Origin: Haloechinothrix aidingensis
Lineage (GTDB): Bacteria > Actinomycetota > Actinomycetes > Mycobacteriales > Pseudonocardiaceae
NCBI RefSeq assembly: GCF_013450155.1
Contig: NZ_JACCKD010000001.1
Location: 1 to 64,000 of the forward strand
Length of the DNA: 64,000 nucleotides
Reading direction: 5' to 3'
Numbering within the stretch: the stretch's first letter is position 1; every line of letters starts with the position of its first letter. This document shows, piece after piece, positions 36,221-43,791 of this stretch. Below the pieces are notes generated by a model. That model made no database searches. It worked only from the letters and a program-made list of their open reading frames with translations, and was not told where the DNA came from. The translations under genes were made by a program, and so were the position numbers.

Positions 36221-37254
36221 TGACGGCAACCATGTCACGCAACGCTGAGCAAACGAGTCAGGGCACGCAGACCCTGACGATCGCCAAGGGCCTCAACCTC
36301 GGGCTGCGCGCCGCGATGGAGGCCGACAACAAGGTCATCCTGCTCGGAGAGGACATCGGACGGCTGGGCGGGGTCTTCCGCATCACCGACAGCCTGCAGA
36401 AGGACTTCGGCGAGGAACGGGTGCTGGACACCCCGCTGTCCGAGTCCGGGATCATCGGCGCGGCCATCGGGCTGGCCGTCCGGGGCTACCGGCCGGTGTG
36501 CGAGATCCAGTTCGACGGTTTCATCTTCCCCGGCTTCGACCAGATCATCAGCCAGCTGGCCAAGCTGCACTACCGTTCCGAGGGCCGGATCCCGGTCCCG
36601 GTCGTCGTGCGCGTGCCGTACGGGGGCGGTATCGGTGCGGTCGAGCATCACTCGGAGTCGCCCGAGTCGCTGTTCTGCCATATCGCCGGACTGAAGGTCG
36701 TGTCCTGCTCGAACGCCACCGATGCCTACTGGATGATGCAGCAGGCGATCGCCTCGGACGACCCGGTGCTGTTCTTCGAGCCGAAGCGGCGGTACTGGGA
36801 GAAGGCGGACGTGGACATGACCGCCGAGCCCGCGCCGTTGATGGCCTCCCGGCTCGTCCGTCGCGGGGACCAGGACACGGCGAACAGGGCCACGCTGGTC
36901 AGCTACGGGCCACAGATGCGCACCTGCCTGGACGCGGCGACGGCGGCCGCGGAGGACGGCGTCTCGCTGGACGTCATCGACCTGCGTAGCCTGTCGCCGC
37001 TGAACCTCGAGCCGGTGTTCGAGTCGGTGCGCCGCACCGGCAGGCTGGTCATGGTCACCGAAGCGCCGTCCGAGTCCTCGATCAGTTCCGAGGTCGCTGC
37101 GCGCGTGCAGCAGGAGTGCTTCTACTCGCTGGAGGCGCCCGTACACCGCGTCACCGGCTTCGACACGCCCTACCCACCGGCCAAGCTCGAGGAGTATTAC
37201 CTCCCCGATCTCGACCGTGTGCTGTACGCCGTTGATCAGACGCTCGCGTATTGA
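36220..37254 (+). CDS. bkdB: Branched-chain 2-oxoacid dehydrogenase E1 component, beta subunit
   Basis: Transketolase-like pyrimidine-binding and C-terminal domains in 344 residues. GLRAAMEADNKVILLGEDIG carries the Glu that activates ThDP; GGVFRITDSLQKDFGEERVLDTPLSE and FDGFIFPGFDQIISQLAKLHY form the interface with the alpha subunit. The C-terminal domain has DVIDLRSLSPLN and TEAPSESSISSEVAARV. The ATG overlaps the alpha-subunit stop (TGATG), so the two subunits are coupled. The downstream E2 gene starts 11 bases after its stop. Confidence 0.92.
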   Translation: MTATMSRNAEQTSQGTQTLTIAKGLNLGLRAAMEADNKVILLGEDIGRLGGVFRITDSLQKDFGEERVLDTPLSESGIIGAAIGLAVRGYRPVCEIQFDGFIFPGFDQIISQLAKLHYRSEGRIPVPVVVRVPYGGGIGAVEHHSESPESLFCHIAGLKVVSCSNATDAYWMMQQAIASDDPVLFFEPKRRYWEKADVDMTAEPAPLMASRLVRRGDQDTANRATLVSYGPQMRTCLDAATAAAEDGVSLDVIDLRSLSPLNLEPVFESVRRTGRLVMVTEAPSESSISSEVAARVQQECFYSLEAPVHRVTGFDTPYPPAKLEEYYLPDLDRVLYAVDQTLAY

Positions 37255-37265
37255 GGGAGTAGGGA

Positions 37266-38696
37266 ATGTCCGAACTGAAGAGCTTCCCCCTTCCCGACGC
37301 GGGCGAGGGGCTGACCGAAGCGGAAATCCTCAACTGGCATGTCGGGCCGGGCGACGAGGTAGACGTCAACCAGATCATCGTGGAGATCGAGACGGCCAAG
37401 GCCGCTGTGGAGCTGCCGTGCCCGTGGGCGGGGGTGGTGACCGAGCTGCTGGCCGAACCGGGCCAGACCGTCGAGGTCGGCACCCCGATCCTGACCATCG
37501 ATGTGGACCCGAACGGGGCCGCACCACCGTCGGGCGAGCAGGCCGCCGCCGAGGCGGCCCAGCCCACGCCCGCGGGAGGCACCGCGGCGAGCACGAACGG
37601 CCGCTCGTCCACCGGTTCCGGCGGGTCCGGCGGTGACGAGTCGGTCGCCACGCTCGTGGGGTACGGCCCGTCCAAACCCTCCGAGGTCAAACGTCGCCGC
37701 CGCACGGACTCCCCGGGCGCGCTGAATGACGCTGTCAGTCCCTCCAGTGGAGGGAACGCGTCGTTCAGCTCAACCACGGAGTACGTGCCGCTGGCGAAAC
37801 CGCCGGTGCGCAAGCTCGCCAAGGAGCTCGGGGTGGACCTGCGGGCCGTCACCGGCCACGGGACCGGTGGGGTGATCACCCGCGAGGACGTGCACCGGGC
37901 AGCAGCCGCACCCGTCAACGGCACGACACCGGCGACGGCTCCTGCCGCCGGGGACGAGTCCACCGCGGCCGCCGGGCCAGCCCCGGCACCCTCCGACGCG
38001 CGTGAGCACCGGGTTCCGGTACGCGGCGTGCGCAAGGCGACGGCGCAGGCGATGGTGTCCTCGGCGTTCACGGCACCGCACGTCACCGAGTTCCTGACGG
38101 TGGACGTCACGCCGATGATGGAGCTACGGGACCGGCTCAAGAACCAGCCCGCCTACTCGGGCGTGCGGCTGACACCGCTCGCCTTCGCCGCCAAGGCCAT
38201 GTGCATGGCAGCCAAGCGCACACCGGAGGCGAACGCGTCCTGGGACGAGGAGAACGAGGAGATCGTCTACAAGGACTACATCCACCTCGGGGTGGCCGCC
38301 GCGACCCAGCGAGGGTTGGTCGTGCCGAAGGTGCGCGACGCCGACGCGATGAACCTCGCCGAGCTCGCCGCGGCCATCGACGACCTCACCAACGCGGCAC
38401 GCGCGGGTACGACACCGCCTGCGGACATGGTCAACGGGACGATCACGCTCACCAACGTCGGAGTGTTCGGAGTGGACACCGGGACGCCGATCATCAACCC
38501 CGGGGAGTCGGCGATCCTGGCGTTCGGGGCGATCCGCGACACCCCGTGGGTGGTGGACGGTCAGGTCGTGCCGCGCAAGGTATGCCAGCTCGCGCTGAGT
38601 TTCGACCACCGGCTGGTGGACGGCCAGCAGGGCTCGCGGTTCCTCGCCGACGTCGGTGCGCTGCTGTCCGACCCGGCGGTCGCGATGACGTTCTGA
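37266..38696 (+). CDS. bkdC: Dihydrolipoamide acyltransferase E2 of 2-oxoacid dehydrogenase complex
   Basis: Core of the complex (476 residues). One lipoyl domain (residues 1-80) carries the lipoylated Lys in EIETAKAAVELP. An Ala/Ser/Gly-rich linker follows, then a peripheral-subunit-binding domain (PVRKLAKELGVDLRAVTGHG, about residue 180). The acyltransferase domain from about 245 to the end has the catalytic motif FDHRLVDG and GVFGVDTGTPIINPGE. It is the last gene of the bkd operon; a 17-base stem terminator follows. The E3 subunit is not encoded in this window. Confidence 0.92.
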   Translation: MSELKSFPLPDAGEGLTEAEILNWHVGPGDEVDVNQIIVEIETAKAAVELPCPWAGVVTELLAEPGQTVEVGTPILTIDVDPNGAAPPSGEQAAAEAAQPTPAGGTAASTNGRSSTGSGGSGGDESVATLVGYGPSKPSEVKRRRRTDSPGALNDAVSPSSGGNASFSSTTEYVPLAKPPVRKLAKELGVDLRAVTGHGTGGVITREDVHRAAAAPVNGTTPATAPAAGDESTAAAGPAPAPSDAREHRVPVRGVRKATAQAMVSSAFTAPHVTEFLTVDVTPMMELRDRLKNQPAYSGVRLTPLAFAAKAMCMAAKRTPEANASWDEENEEIVYKDYIHLGVAAATQRGLVVPKVRDADAMNLAELAAAIDDLTNAARAGTTPPADMVNGTITLTNVGVFGVDTGTPIINPGESAILAFGAIRDTPWVVDGQVVPRKVCQLALSFDHRLVDGQQGSRFLADVGALLSDPAVAMTF

Positions 38697-38704
38697 CACC
38701 CCGT

Positions 38705-38751
38705 GCCGCGGGTCCGTGCGGTGCGGTTTCACGGCCGCACGGACCCGCGGC
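38705..38751 (+). terminator. Terminator of the bkd operon
   Basis: A perfect 17-base stem (38705-38721 with 38735-38751) encloses a 13-base loop, nine bases after the E2 stop. It is the strongest simple hairpin in the window and should end the three-gene bkd transcript before the secretion cassette promoter. Confidence 0.85.
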
Positions 38752-38767
38752 ATCGCAAGATCAACTC

Positions 38768-38796
38768 TTGACCCCTTGCCCGGCCCTTCCTATGAT
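38768..38796 (+). promoter_or_regulatory. Sigma-A-type promoter of the type VII-like cassette
   Basis: TTGACC (38768-38773) and TATGAT (38791-38796) are separated by exactly 17 bases, close to the housekeeping consensus. The start codon of the first cassette gene lies about 25 bases downstream, with GGGAGG in between. Confidence 0.75.
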
Positions 38797-38821
38797 CTTC
38801 TGGGTATAACTGGGAGGGTCC

Positions 38822-39136
38822 GTGTCCGGATACGAAGCCGAGACCGAGTCGATCCGCGCGTCCGCCGAGGCCGCGCACGCTGCCGCCGACCGAGTTGCCG
38901 ACGAGGATGCCGCCGACACCGTAGCCGAGCTCGGTTCCGCCATGCCGGGTTCGGCCTCCGCCGAGGCCGCGTCGTCGCTGGCGGAACAGTGGCGCACCGA
39001 GTTCTCCGCATGGGTCGGGCACATGCGGACCTACGGTGACAACCTGCGGGACAGCGCGGAAACCTACGAGTCGAGCGAGGAAGCCGCCGCGCGCGCGTTC
39101 GGCGATGTTCCGCTCGGCGACGCGAGGCCGATCTGA
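38822..39136 (+). CDS. EspC/WXG100-like type VII secretion-associated protein
   Basis: A 104-residue, Ala-rich, wholly helical protein with no signal peptide. It has a Trp in the turn region between two long helices (LAEQWRTEFSAWVGHMRTYG) and ends with TYESSEEAAARAFG, which contains a YxxxE sequence like the type VII secretion signal YxxxD/E. This matches the EspC (PF10824)/WXG100 group that pairs with larger secreted partners. The GTG start has GGGAGG upstream. The next gene starts inside its stop codon (TGATG). No ESX core genes are nearby, so export would use machinery encoded elsewhere. Confidence 0.72.
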   Translation: MSGYEAETESIRASAEAAHAAADRVADEDAADTVAELGSAMPGSASAEAASSLAEQWRTEFSAWVGHMRTYGDNLRDSAETYESSEEAAARAFGDVPLGDARPI

Positions 39137-40347
39137 TGGTCTCCTGGGCCGATGTCAAGAAGTGGGATCCCACCGCGGTCGGCAGGGTGGCCGACAGGCT
39201 GAAGAGGCATCGCGACGCGCTCGTGGGGCTGGAGCAGGAGGCCGAAGACGCCGCCCCTCCCGGCGACTGGGTCGGTCAGGCGTCGCGAGCCGCCCGGAAC
39301 GAGCTGAGCGAGCACGTCACGCGCCTAGAGGAGATCGTCGCCGAGCTGTCCGCTGCCTTCACCGGCACCGCCGACGCGGAGGCGGCCCTCGAGGACACCA
39401 AGCGCGCGATCGGCGATGCGGAAGGACTCGCGGAGCGGCACGAGTTCGGCATCAGCGACACCGGCGAGGTGGTGTCGCTCCGCGAGTCATCGGCAAGCGA
39501 CTCCTTCGCCGTACTCGAGCACCGCAGCATGATCCAGGCCGATCTCGTCGAGCAGGTCAGCCGGATCCTGAGCTCCGCGACGGAGCTCGACAACAGCCTG
39601 GCTGACACCCTGCACAGGGCCGCTGCCGACGGGATCGAGGCCGAGGGTGGCTCGCTGTCCGAGATCGCCGAGTCCGGAGCGGAACAAGCGGGCCCAGGGC
39701 CACACGAGGAGCTGCTCGAGCAGTACAACGTGGCGCCCGACCCGGATGGCATGACCATGTTCCCTCCTGAATGGATGGACTGGATTCCCGGTGTCAGCTC
39801 GATGGAGATGACGGCCACCGAAGCGGAGATCCTCGATAACCTGATGGTTCATGAAGGTGCGTACGGTGTCTACGAGGCATACGAGATCTACCAGGAGGCC
39901 TTGCACCAGGGAGAGCAGGTCTTCGACGGCGAGGGGATAACGGATGGGCACAGCGACGCGTTCCGGCACGCCTACTGGAACGCGCAGCTGACCCAACGCT
40001 TCGGCGAGGAGTGGACCGCGGAGTACACCATCGCTCACGAAGGGGTGCCTGACGGGCACCCGACCCCCGTGGCCATGGACCTGCACAACAACGAGGTCGG
40101 CAGGCGCATCGCCGTGGAGAATCCCGACGCGAGCCAGGAGGAGTTGCGGGAGCTGCTGGAGCAGGCCGTGCGGGACGGCGAGATGGTCGTCATCGACAGC
40201 AACGATCGCCTGCAATACAGCGATCAGGTCGAGATGGGGAACACGCGGCCAACCAACCCGGACAACGACTGGCCGACGGACAACCCCCAGCGGGACGAGC
40301 ACACCCGGCCTCCCGAGCCGGAGGCATACCCGGAGCACCGATACTGA
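39136..40347 (+). CDS. Candidate type VII effector: WXG-type helical N terminus + DUF6973-like C-terminal domain
   Basis: The first 150 residues are helical with a WxG turn (DWVGQASRAARNEL) and long charged helices, as in WXG/LXG carrier regions. The C-terminal part (from about residue 230) has HEGAYGVYEAYEI, GHSDAFRHAYWNAQLTQRFG, YTIAHEG and VAMDLHNNEVGRRI. The conserved His, Asp and Asn residues in that order match the DUF6973 type of domain seen at the ends of polymorphic toxins. The biochemical activity of that domain is not known to me. The tail is a Pro/Asn/Asp-rich stretch. The 403-residue gene is coupled on both sides, so the cassette is likely a carrier, effector and lipoprotein unit. 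Confidence 0.68.
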   Translation: MVSWADVKKWDPTAVGRVADRLKRHRDALVGLEQEAEDAAPPGDWVGQASRAARNELSEHVTRLEEIVAELSAAFTGTADAEAALEDTKRAIGDAEGLAERHEFGISDTGEVVSLRESSASDSFAVLEHRSMIQADLVEQVSRILSSATELDNSLADTLHRAAADGIEAEGGSLSEIAESGAEQAGPGPHEELLEQYNVAPDPDGMTMFPPEWMDWIPGVSSMEMTATEAEILDNLMVHEGAYGVYEAYEIYQEALHQGEQVFDGEGITDGHSDAFRHAYWNAQLTQRFGEEWTAEYTIAHEGVPDGHPTPVAMDLHNNEVGRRIAVENPDASQEELRELLEQAVRDGEMVVIDSNDRLQYSDQVEMGNTRPTNPDNDWPTDNPQRDEHTRPPEPEAYPEHRY

Positions 40348-40787
40348 TGACCCTTCGAGCCGTGCTCTCCGCCTGCGTGCTCGCACTGACCGTCGCCTTA
40401 GGAGGCTGTGGAGTGTCCGGAAGCGTGTCCGTGGAACACGACAAGGGGCTCCGCGAGGAGCTCACCACCCTGCGCGACCGCGGTGAGTCGAAGCCCTTCA
40501 ACGAGGTCGTGCCCGGGGACTGGGACCAGGCACACCTGGTGATCGGCCCGAAGTCCGGGGAACGGATCCGCGAGATGACCGACCTCGACGTCGAGCTGCG
40601 CGGGGACGGCACGTTCCAGGGCAGCTTCACGCAGGACGGCAACCTCATCATCCTCACCAGAGACGGCGAGGTCGTCCGCATGATCAGCACAGGCCAGTCC
40701 CGCGTCTTCGGCGAGGGCACCGTCTCCTCCTCGGCGATCCTGCACGGCAACCCCGACTCCCCGCAGATCAGGGTCGCCAACCGGTAG
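40347..40787 (+). CDS. Small lipoprotein downstream of the candidate effector
   Basis: The 146-residue product has a signal peptide ending in a lipobox (ALGGC, Cys near residue 22), so it should be anchored on the outer face of the membrane. The mature part is acidic and beta-rich (AHLVIGPKSGERI, DVELRGDGTFQGSFTQDGNL, LIILTRDGEVVRMI). Its ATG overlaps the effector stop codon by one base. Position makes it a candidate immunity protein or secretion partner, but it resembles no family I can name. Confidence 0.7.
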   Translation: MTLRAVLSACVLALTVALGGCGVSGSVSVEHDKGLREELTTLRDRGESKPFNEVVPGDWDQAHLVIGPKSGERIREMTDLDVELRGDGTFQGSFTQDGNLIILTRDGEVVRMISTGQSRVFGEGTVSSSAILHGNPDSPQIRVANR

Positions 40788-40908
40788 GCCCGGTCACGAG
40801 CAGCGACCCGCACCACAGCCGGGCCACGAGCGTTCCTGGTGACGTACGCGTTCCGGACATACCCGGGTAGCGGGGAACGCAGCGCGCCGGAAGTACGTTG
40901 GTCACAAT

Positions 40909-41373
40909 ATGGCTGTCGTACTGCTGCTCTACCTCATCGCCGAGATCGCCGCGATCTGGGCTGTCGCCTCCACTGTCGGCGCGCTCTGGACCGTCCTGCT
41001 GCTGCTCGGCGGCGCCTTCGTTGGCTCCTGGCTGGCCCGCAGGGAGGGAGGCAAGGTAGCCAGGGAGCTGTTCACCGCGACCCGGGAGGGCCGGTCGGGT
41101 CACCGCGAGATCACCGACGGGATGCTCGTGGCCCTCGGCGGACTGCTCATCCTGCTGCCCGGCTTCCTCACCGACATCGCGGGCTTCCTGGTCATGCTGC
41201 CGCCCGCCCGCGGCTACCTGCGGAAACAGTGGCTGCGCAAGATGGAGCGCGCAGGTTCCGCGTCGACGTTCCGGTACCGGCACCGCACCGTCGTCGACGG
41301 GGAGGTGGTCGACGAGAGCTGGGACGACAACGAGGGCCCCGGCCCCGACGGCCCCAGGACCATCAACCCCTAG
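40909..41373 (+). CDS. fxsA: FxsA family membrane protein
   Basis: The 154 residues show the FxsA layout: two N-terminal hydrophobic helices (VVLLLYLIAEIAAIWAVAS, LWTVLLLLGGAFVGSWLARREG) and a third with the family signature DGMLVALGGLLILLPGFLTD followed by LPPARGYLRK. The C terminus is cytoplasmic and acidic. FxsA in E. coli suppresses F exclusion of phage T7 when overproduced; its normal role is unclear. It converges on the SCP2 gene and the two coding regions overlap by 11 bases at their 3' ends. Confidence 0.85.
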   Translation: MAVVLLLYLIAEIAAIWAVASTVGALWTVLLLLGGAFVGSWLARREGGKVARELFTATREGRSGHREITDGMLVALGGLLILLPGFLTDIAGFLVMLPPARGYLRKQWLRKMERAGSASTFRYRHRTVVDGEVVDESWDDNEGPGPDGPRTINP

Positions 41374-41998
41374 CGCCTGCCGGCTTGGGGATATCGAAGT
41401 AACCGCTGAACATCGCCGCCAGCGAGTAGTCGCCCTTGACCTTGACGCGGCCGGTGATGAACATCGGTGCCACGGCAGCACTTCCGGTAGCCATGCGGAT
41501 GAAGTCGAACGCGGACAGGGTCAGCGTCGTATCCGGTAGCCGCCCGAGGTCCTCCCCTGAGACACAGACACCGTCCTCGATCACGGTCTGGTACCGGGCG
41601 AACTCCTCGTCGTCGGTGCCATCGGTGAACCGCCACGAGACGACGAGGCTGACGTTCCTCGCCTTGTGCTCGATCAGATGGTCCGACATCCGGCTGAGTA
41701 TCTCCTCGATGAAGAACGTCCGCAGCACGGGATCGTCGACGATCACCTTGAGCTGATCCTTGGACGCATCGGCCACGAGCGTGACGAACGTGTCCGTGTT
41801 GATCGAGCTCAGCTCCACACCCGAGCCGGTCTCCCCGAGCATGTACAGGGTCCGGATCAGCTGCCCGAACTGCTCCGCGCTCAGCTTGTTCAGGTCGATG
41901 GCGCCGGCGAGCGAGTCCAACGCCCCGCCCTCGGCAACCCGCGCCCGGGGACCACGTTGTGCGAACGCCGGCACGCGCATTCGGCGGAGCCACGCCAT
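41363..41998 (-). CDS. SCP2 sterol-carrier-domain protein
   Basis: About 211 residues with a C-terminal SCP2 lipid-binding domain (VSLVVSWRFTDGTDDEEFARYQTV, DTTLTLSAFDFIRMATGSAA, ITGRVKVKGDYSLAAMFSGYFDIP). Such proteins bind sterols or acyl-CoA and often sit with fatty-acid and steroid genes. The start is uncertain: ATG 41998 has AGG upstream; ATG 42070 would place a TetR-type operator inside the coding region, so I prefer the shorter form. It is divergent from a TetR regulator with three operator-like sites between them, suggesting shared control with the htdX-fabG4-fadA2 genes. Confidence 0.8.
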   Translation of the reverse strand: MAWLRRMRVPAFAQRGPRARVAEGGALDSLAGAIDLNKLSAEQFGQLIRTLYMLGETGSGVELSSINTDTFVTLVADASKDQLKVIVDDPVLRTFFIEEILSRMSDHLIEHKARNVSLVVSWRFTDGTDDEEFARYQTVIEDGVCVSGEDLGRLPDTTLTLSAFDFIRMATGSAAVAPMFITGRVKVKGDYSLAAMFSGYFDIPKPAGARG

Positions 41999-42041
41999 CC
42001 GCGAGAACCTGGAAGCCACGGCAACCGATGCTAGCAAAGAA

Positions 42042-42057
42042 CCTACCGATGAGTAGG
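42042..42057. promoter_or_regulatory. TetR-type operator between the SCP2 and tetR genes
   Basis: CCTAC-N6-GTAGG (CCTACCGATGAGTAGG) has the arms and spacing of the palindrome between fabG4 and fadA2 (45217-45240). It lies just upstream of the preferred SCP2 start and probably controls that gene. Confidence 0.6.
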
Positions 42058-42151
42058 GTTGTGACGCCATCGGCTTCCGGGCGGGGACGAGGTCGGTACC
42101 GGCGGCCGCTCGATGACTACCCTGTGGCGCGCCGCCACCGCGGCCGCGCTA

Positions 42152-42183
42152 CCTACTGGCGCGTAAACTTACTGGCAAGTAGA
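42152..42183. promoter_or_regulatory. Two adjacent operator-like sites upstream of tetR
   Basis: CCTACTGGCGCGTAAA and CTTACTGGCAAGTAGA lie back to back, each with the TAC-N6-GTA core of the fabG4/fadA2 operator but weaker flanks. They are 16 bases apart, 44 bases before the regulator start, and suggest autoregulation. Confidence 0.5.
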
Positions 42184-42226
42184 TTCTGCCGTGGAACCAT
42201 GCACGGTGTCCCACCAGGAGGTGTGC

Positions 42227-42880
42227 GTGAGCCGGAGTACCCAGCAGCCGAGAGCACGGCGGCTTCCTCGCGACGTCCGGGAGCGTCAGATCCTGGACGC
42301 CGCTGTCCAGGTCTTCTCCCAGCACGGCTTCCACGCGGCGTCGATGGACGAGGTCGCGGACGTCGCAGGGGTCTCGAAGCCGATGGTCTACACCTACCTC
42401 GGCTCGAAGGAGGACCTGTTCTCCGAGTGCATCCGGCGGGAGGCCAAACGGCTTATCGACGCGGTCACCGAGGGAGTCTCCACCGACGACGAGCTGGCTC
42501 CCGACATGCTGCTGTGGCTGGGGCTGCGGTCGTTCTTCCGGTACGTCGGGGGCAACCGCGACTCCTGGACGGTGCTGCACCGGCAGGCACTGTCCGTCGG
42601 CGGCACGTTCGCCGACGAGATCTCCGAGATGCGCACCCGCTCGATCGACCTGGTGGCCTCCGTGGTCGTGTCCACGGGAACCAAGCAGGGGATCGGCGAG
42701 CAGGCGGAGAAGTCGGGGGCGGGCCTGGCAGCCGCACTCGTCGGCGCCGCCGAGTCACTGGCCGACTGGTGGATCGATCACCCCGACGTCGAGGAAGGCA
42801 CCCTCGCGTCGTGGCTGATGAACCTGGTCTGGCTCGGGTTCGGCGACCTCGTGCAGGGCGCCGTGTGGCGCCCCCGGTGA
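42227..42880 (+). CDS. TetR family transcriptional regulator (Rv0238-like)
   Basis: A 217-residue repressor with an N-terminal helix-turn-helix (RERQILDAAVQVFSQHGFHAASMDEVADVAGVSKPMVYTYLG, read in sections) and a helical ligand domain. In Mycobacterium tuberculosis the TetR gene Rv0238 lies near htdX (Rv0241c), fabG4 (Rv0242c) and fadA2 (Rv0243), the same set found here. The GTG at 42227 has AGGAGG upstream. Matching CCTAC-N6-GTAGG palindromes in both intergenic regions make it the likely regulator of the lipid genes. The effector is probably an acyl-CoA, by analogy. Confidence 0.85.
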   Translation: MSRSTQQPRARRLPRDVRERQILDAAVQVFSQHGFHAASMDEVADVAGVSKPMVYTYLGSKEDLFSECIRREAKRLIDAVTEGVSTDDELAPDMLLWLGLRSFFRYVGGNRDSWTVLHRQALSVGGTFADEISEMRTRSIDLVASVVVSTGTKQGIGEQAEKSGAGLAAALVGAAESLADWWIDHPDVEEGTLASWLMNLVWLGFGDLVQGAVWRPR

Positions 42881-42920
42881 GCGGTGGCCGGGCCACCCGC
42901 CGGTGACCCGACCGTCACGC

Positions 42921-43781
42921 TCAGGACAGTGTGCTGATCGTGCCGTCCATATGCGGCTTGGGCTTGCGGGAGTTCCACAACTCGAACGCGTAGCCGTCCT
43001 CGGTCGTCCACGTGGTGAACGCGGCCTTGCCCGGCAGGAGCAGCGGTTGCTTGAAGCCGACCGACACCGTGTAGGCGGCGGGCAGCTTGCCCTCGAACGC
43101 GGAGAGGGCGTGCGCCTTGGTCCACATGCCGTGCGCGATGGCCTTCGGGAAGCCGAAGAGCTTGGCCGTTGCCGCGTACAGGTGGATCGGGTTGTGGTCG
43201 CCGGAGACCTCCGCGTAGCGCCGCCCGATGTCGCCGGGGACACGCCACACCGCGGTCGGCGTCGGTGCGGCGAGCTGCTCCCGCTTGCCGCCCGAACCGC
43301 TGCCGCCACCCCTGCGCAGGTAGGTACTGATGTCGGTCCAGACCGGCTCGTCCTGCCCCTCGACCACGGCCTCACTGATCACGTCGAACTGCTTGCCCTT
43401 CTCGTGCGGGCGCAGGCCGCTGACCCGCACCCGCACCGAGAACCGTTCGGTGACCAGCAGCGGTCGACGCTGCGTGATGGTGTTCGCGACGTGCACCAGC
43501 CCCGGCAACGGGAACGGGAAGCTCGGTTCGGCCATGAGCTTGACCTGCAACGGGAACGCCAGCACATGCAGGTATGTCGCGGGAAGCTCGTCGGACAGCC
43601 GGAACCCGCACACCTCGTTGTAGGCCGCGAGATGATCCGGGTCGACCTGCACACCGGAGCGCACCAGCTGCTCGTCGGGCAGCTCCGTTGCGCGCTGCCC
43701 CCCGGGCAGCAACCCGGACACCAGCGCCTTCGGGTACAGCGCGGCGAGGTTCGGCGTGGAGTCGAGTTCGGTGACAGCCAT
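42921..43781 (-). CDS. htdX: MaoC-like (3R)-hydroxyacyl dehydratase (HtdX type)
   Basis: Hydratase/dehydratase acting on 3-hydroxyacyl thioesters. The 286 residues contain a double hot-dog fold; the C-terminal copy has the hydratase-2 motif YAEVSGDHNPIHLYAATAKL with catalytic Asp and His, followed by FPKAIAHGMWTKAHAL. The N-terminal copy lacks the catalytic pair, as in HtdX. The ATG at 43781 has GGGGAGA upstream and lies 10 bases after the fabG4 stop, so the two are co-transcribed. It probably forms a reductase/dehydratase pair with FabG4. Confidence 0.87.
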   Translation of the reverse strand: MAVTELDSTPNLAALYPKALVSGLLPGGQRATELPDEQLVRSGVQVDPDHLAAYNEVCGFRLSDELPATYLHVLAFPLQVKLMAEPSFPFPLPGLVHVANTITQRRPLLVTERFSVRVRVSGLRPHEKGKQFDVISEAVVEGQDEPVWTDISTYLRRGGGSGSGGKREQLAAPTPTAVWRVPGDIGRRYAEVSGDHNPIHLYAATAKLFGFPKAIAHGMWTKAHALSAFEGKLPAAYTVSVGFKQPLLLPGKAAFTTWTTEDGYAFELWNSRKPKPHMDGTISTLS

Positions 43782-43791
43782 CGTTCTCCCC

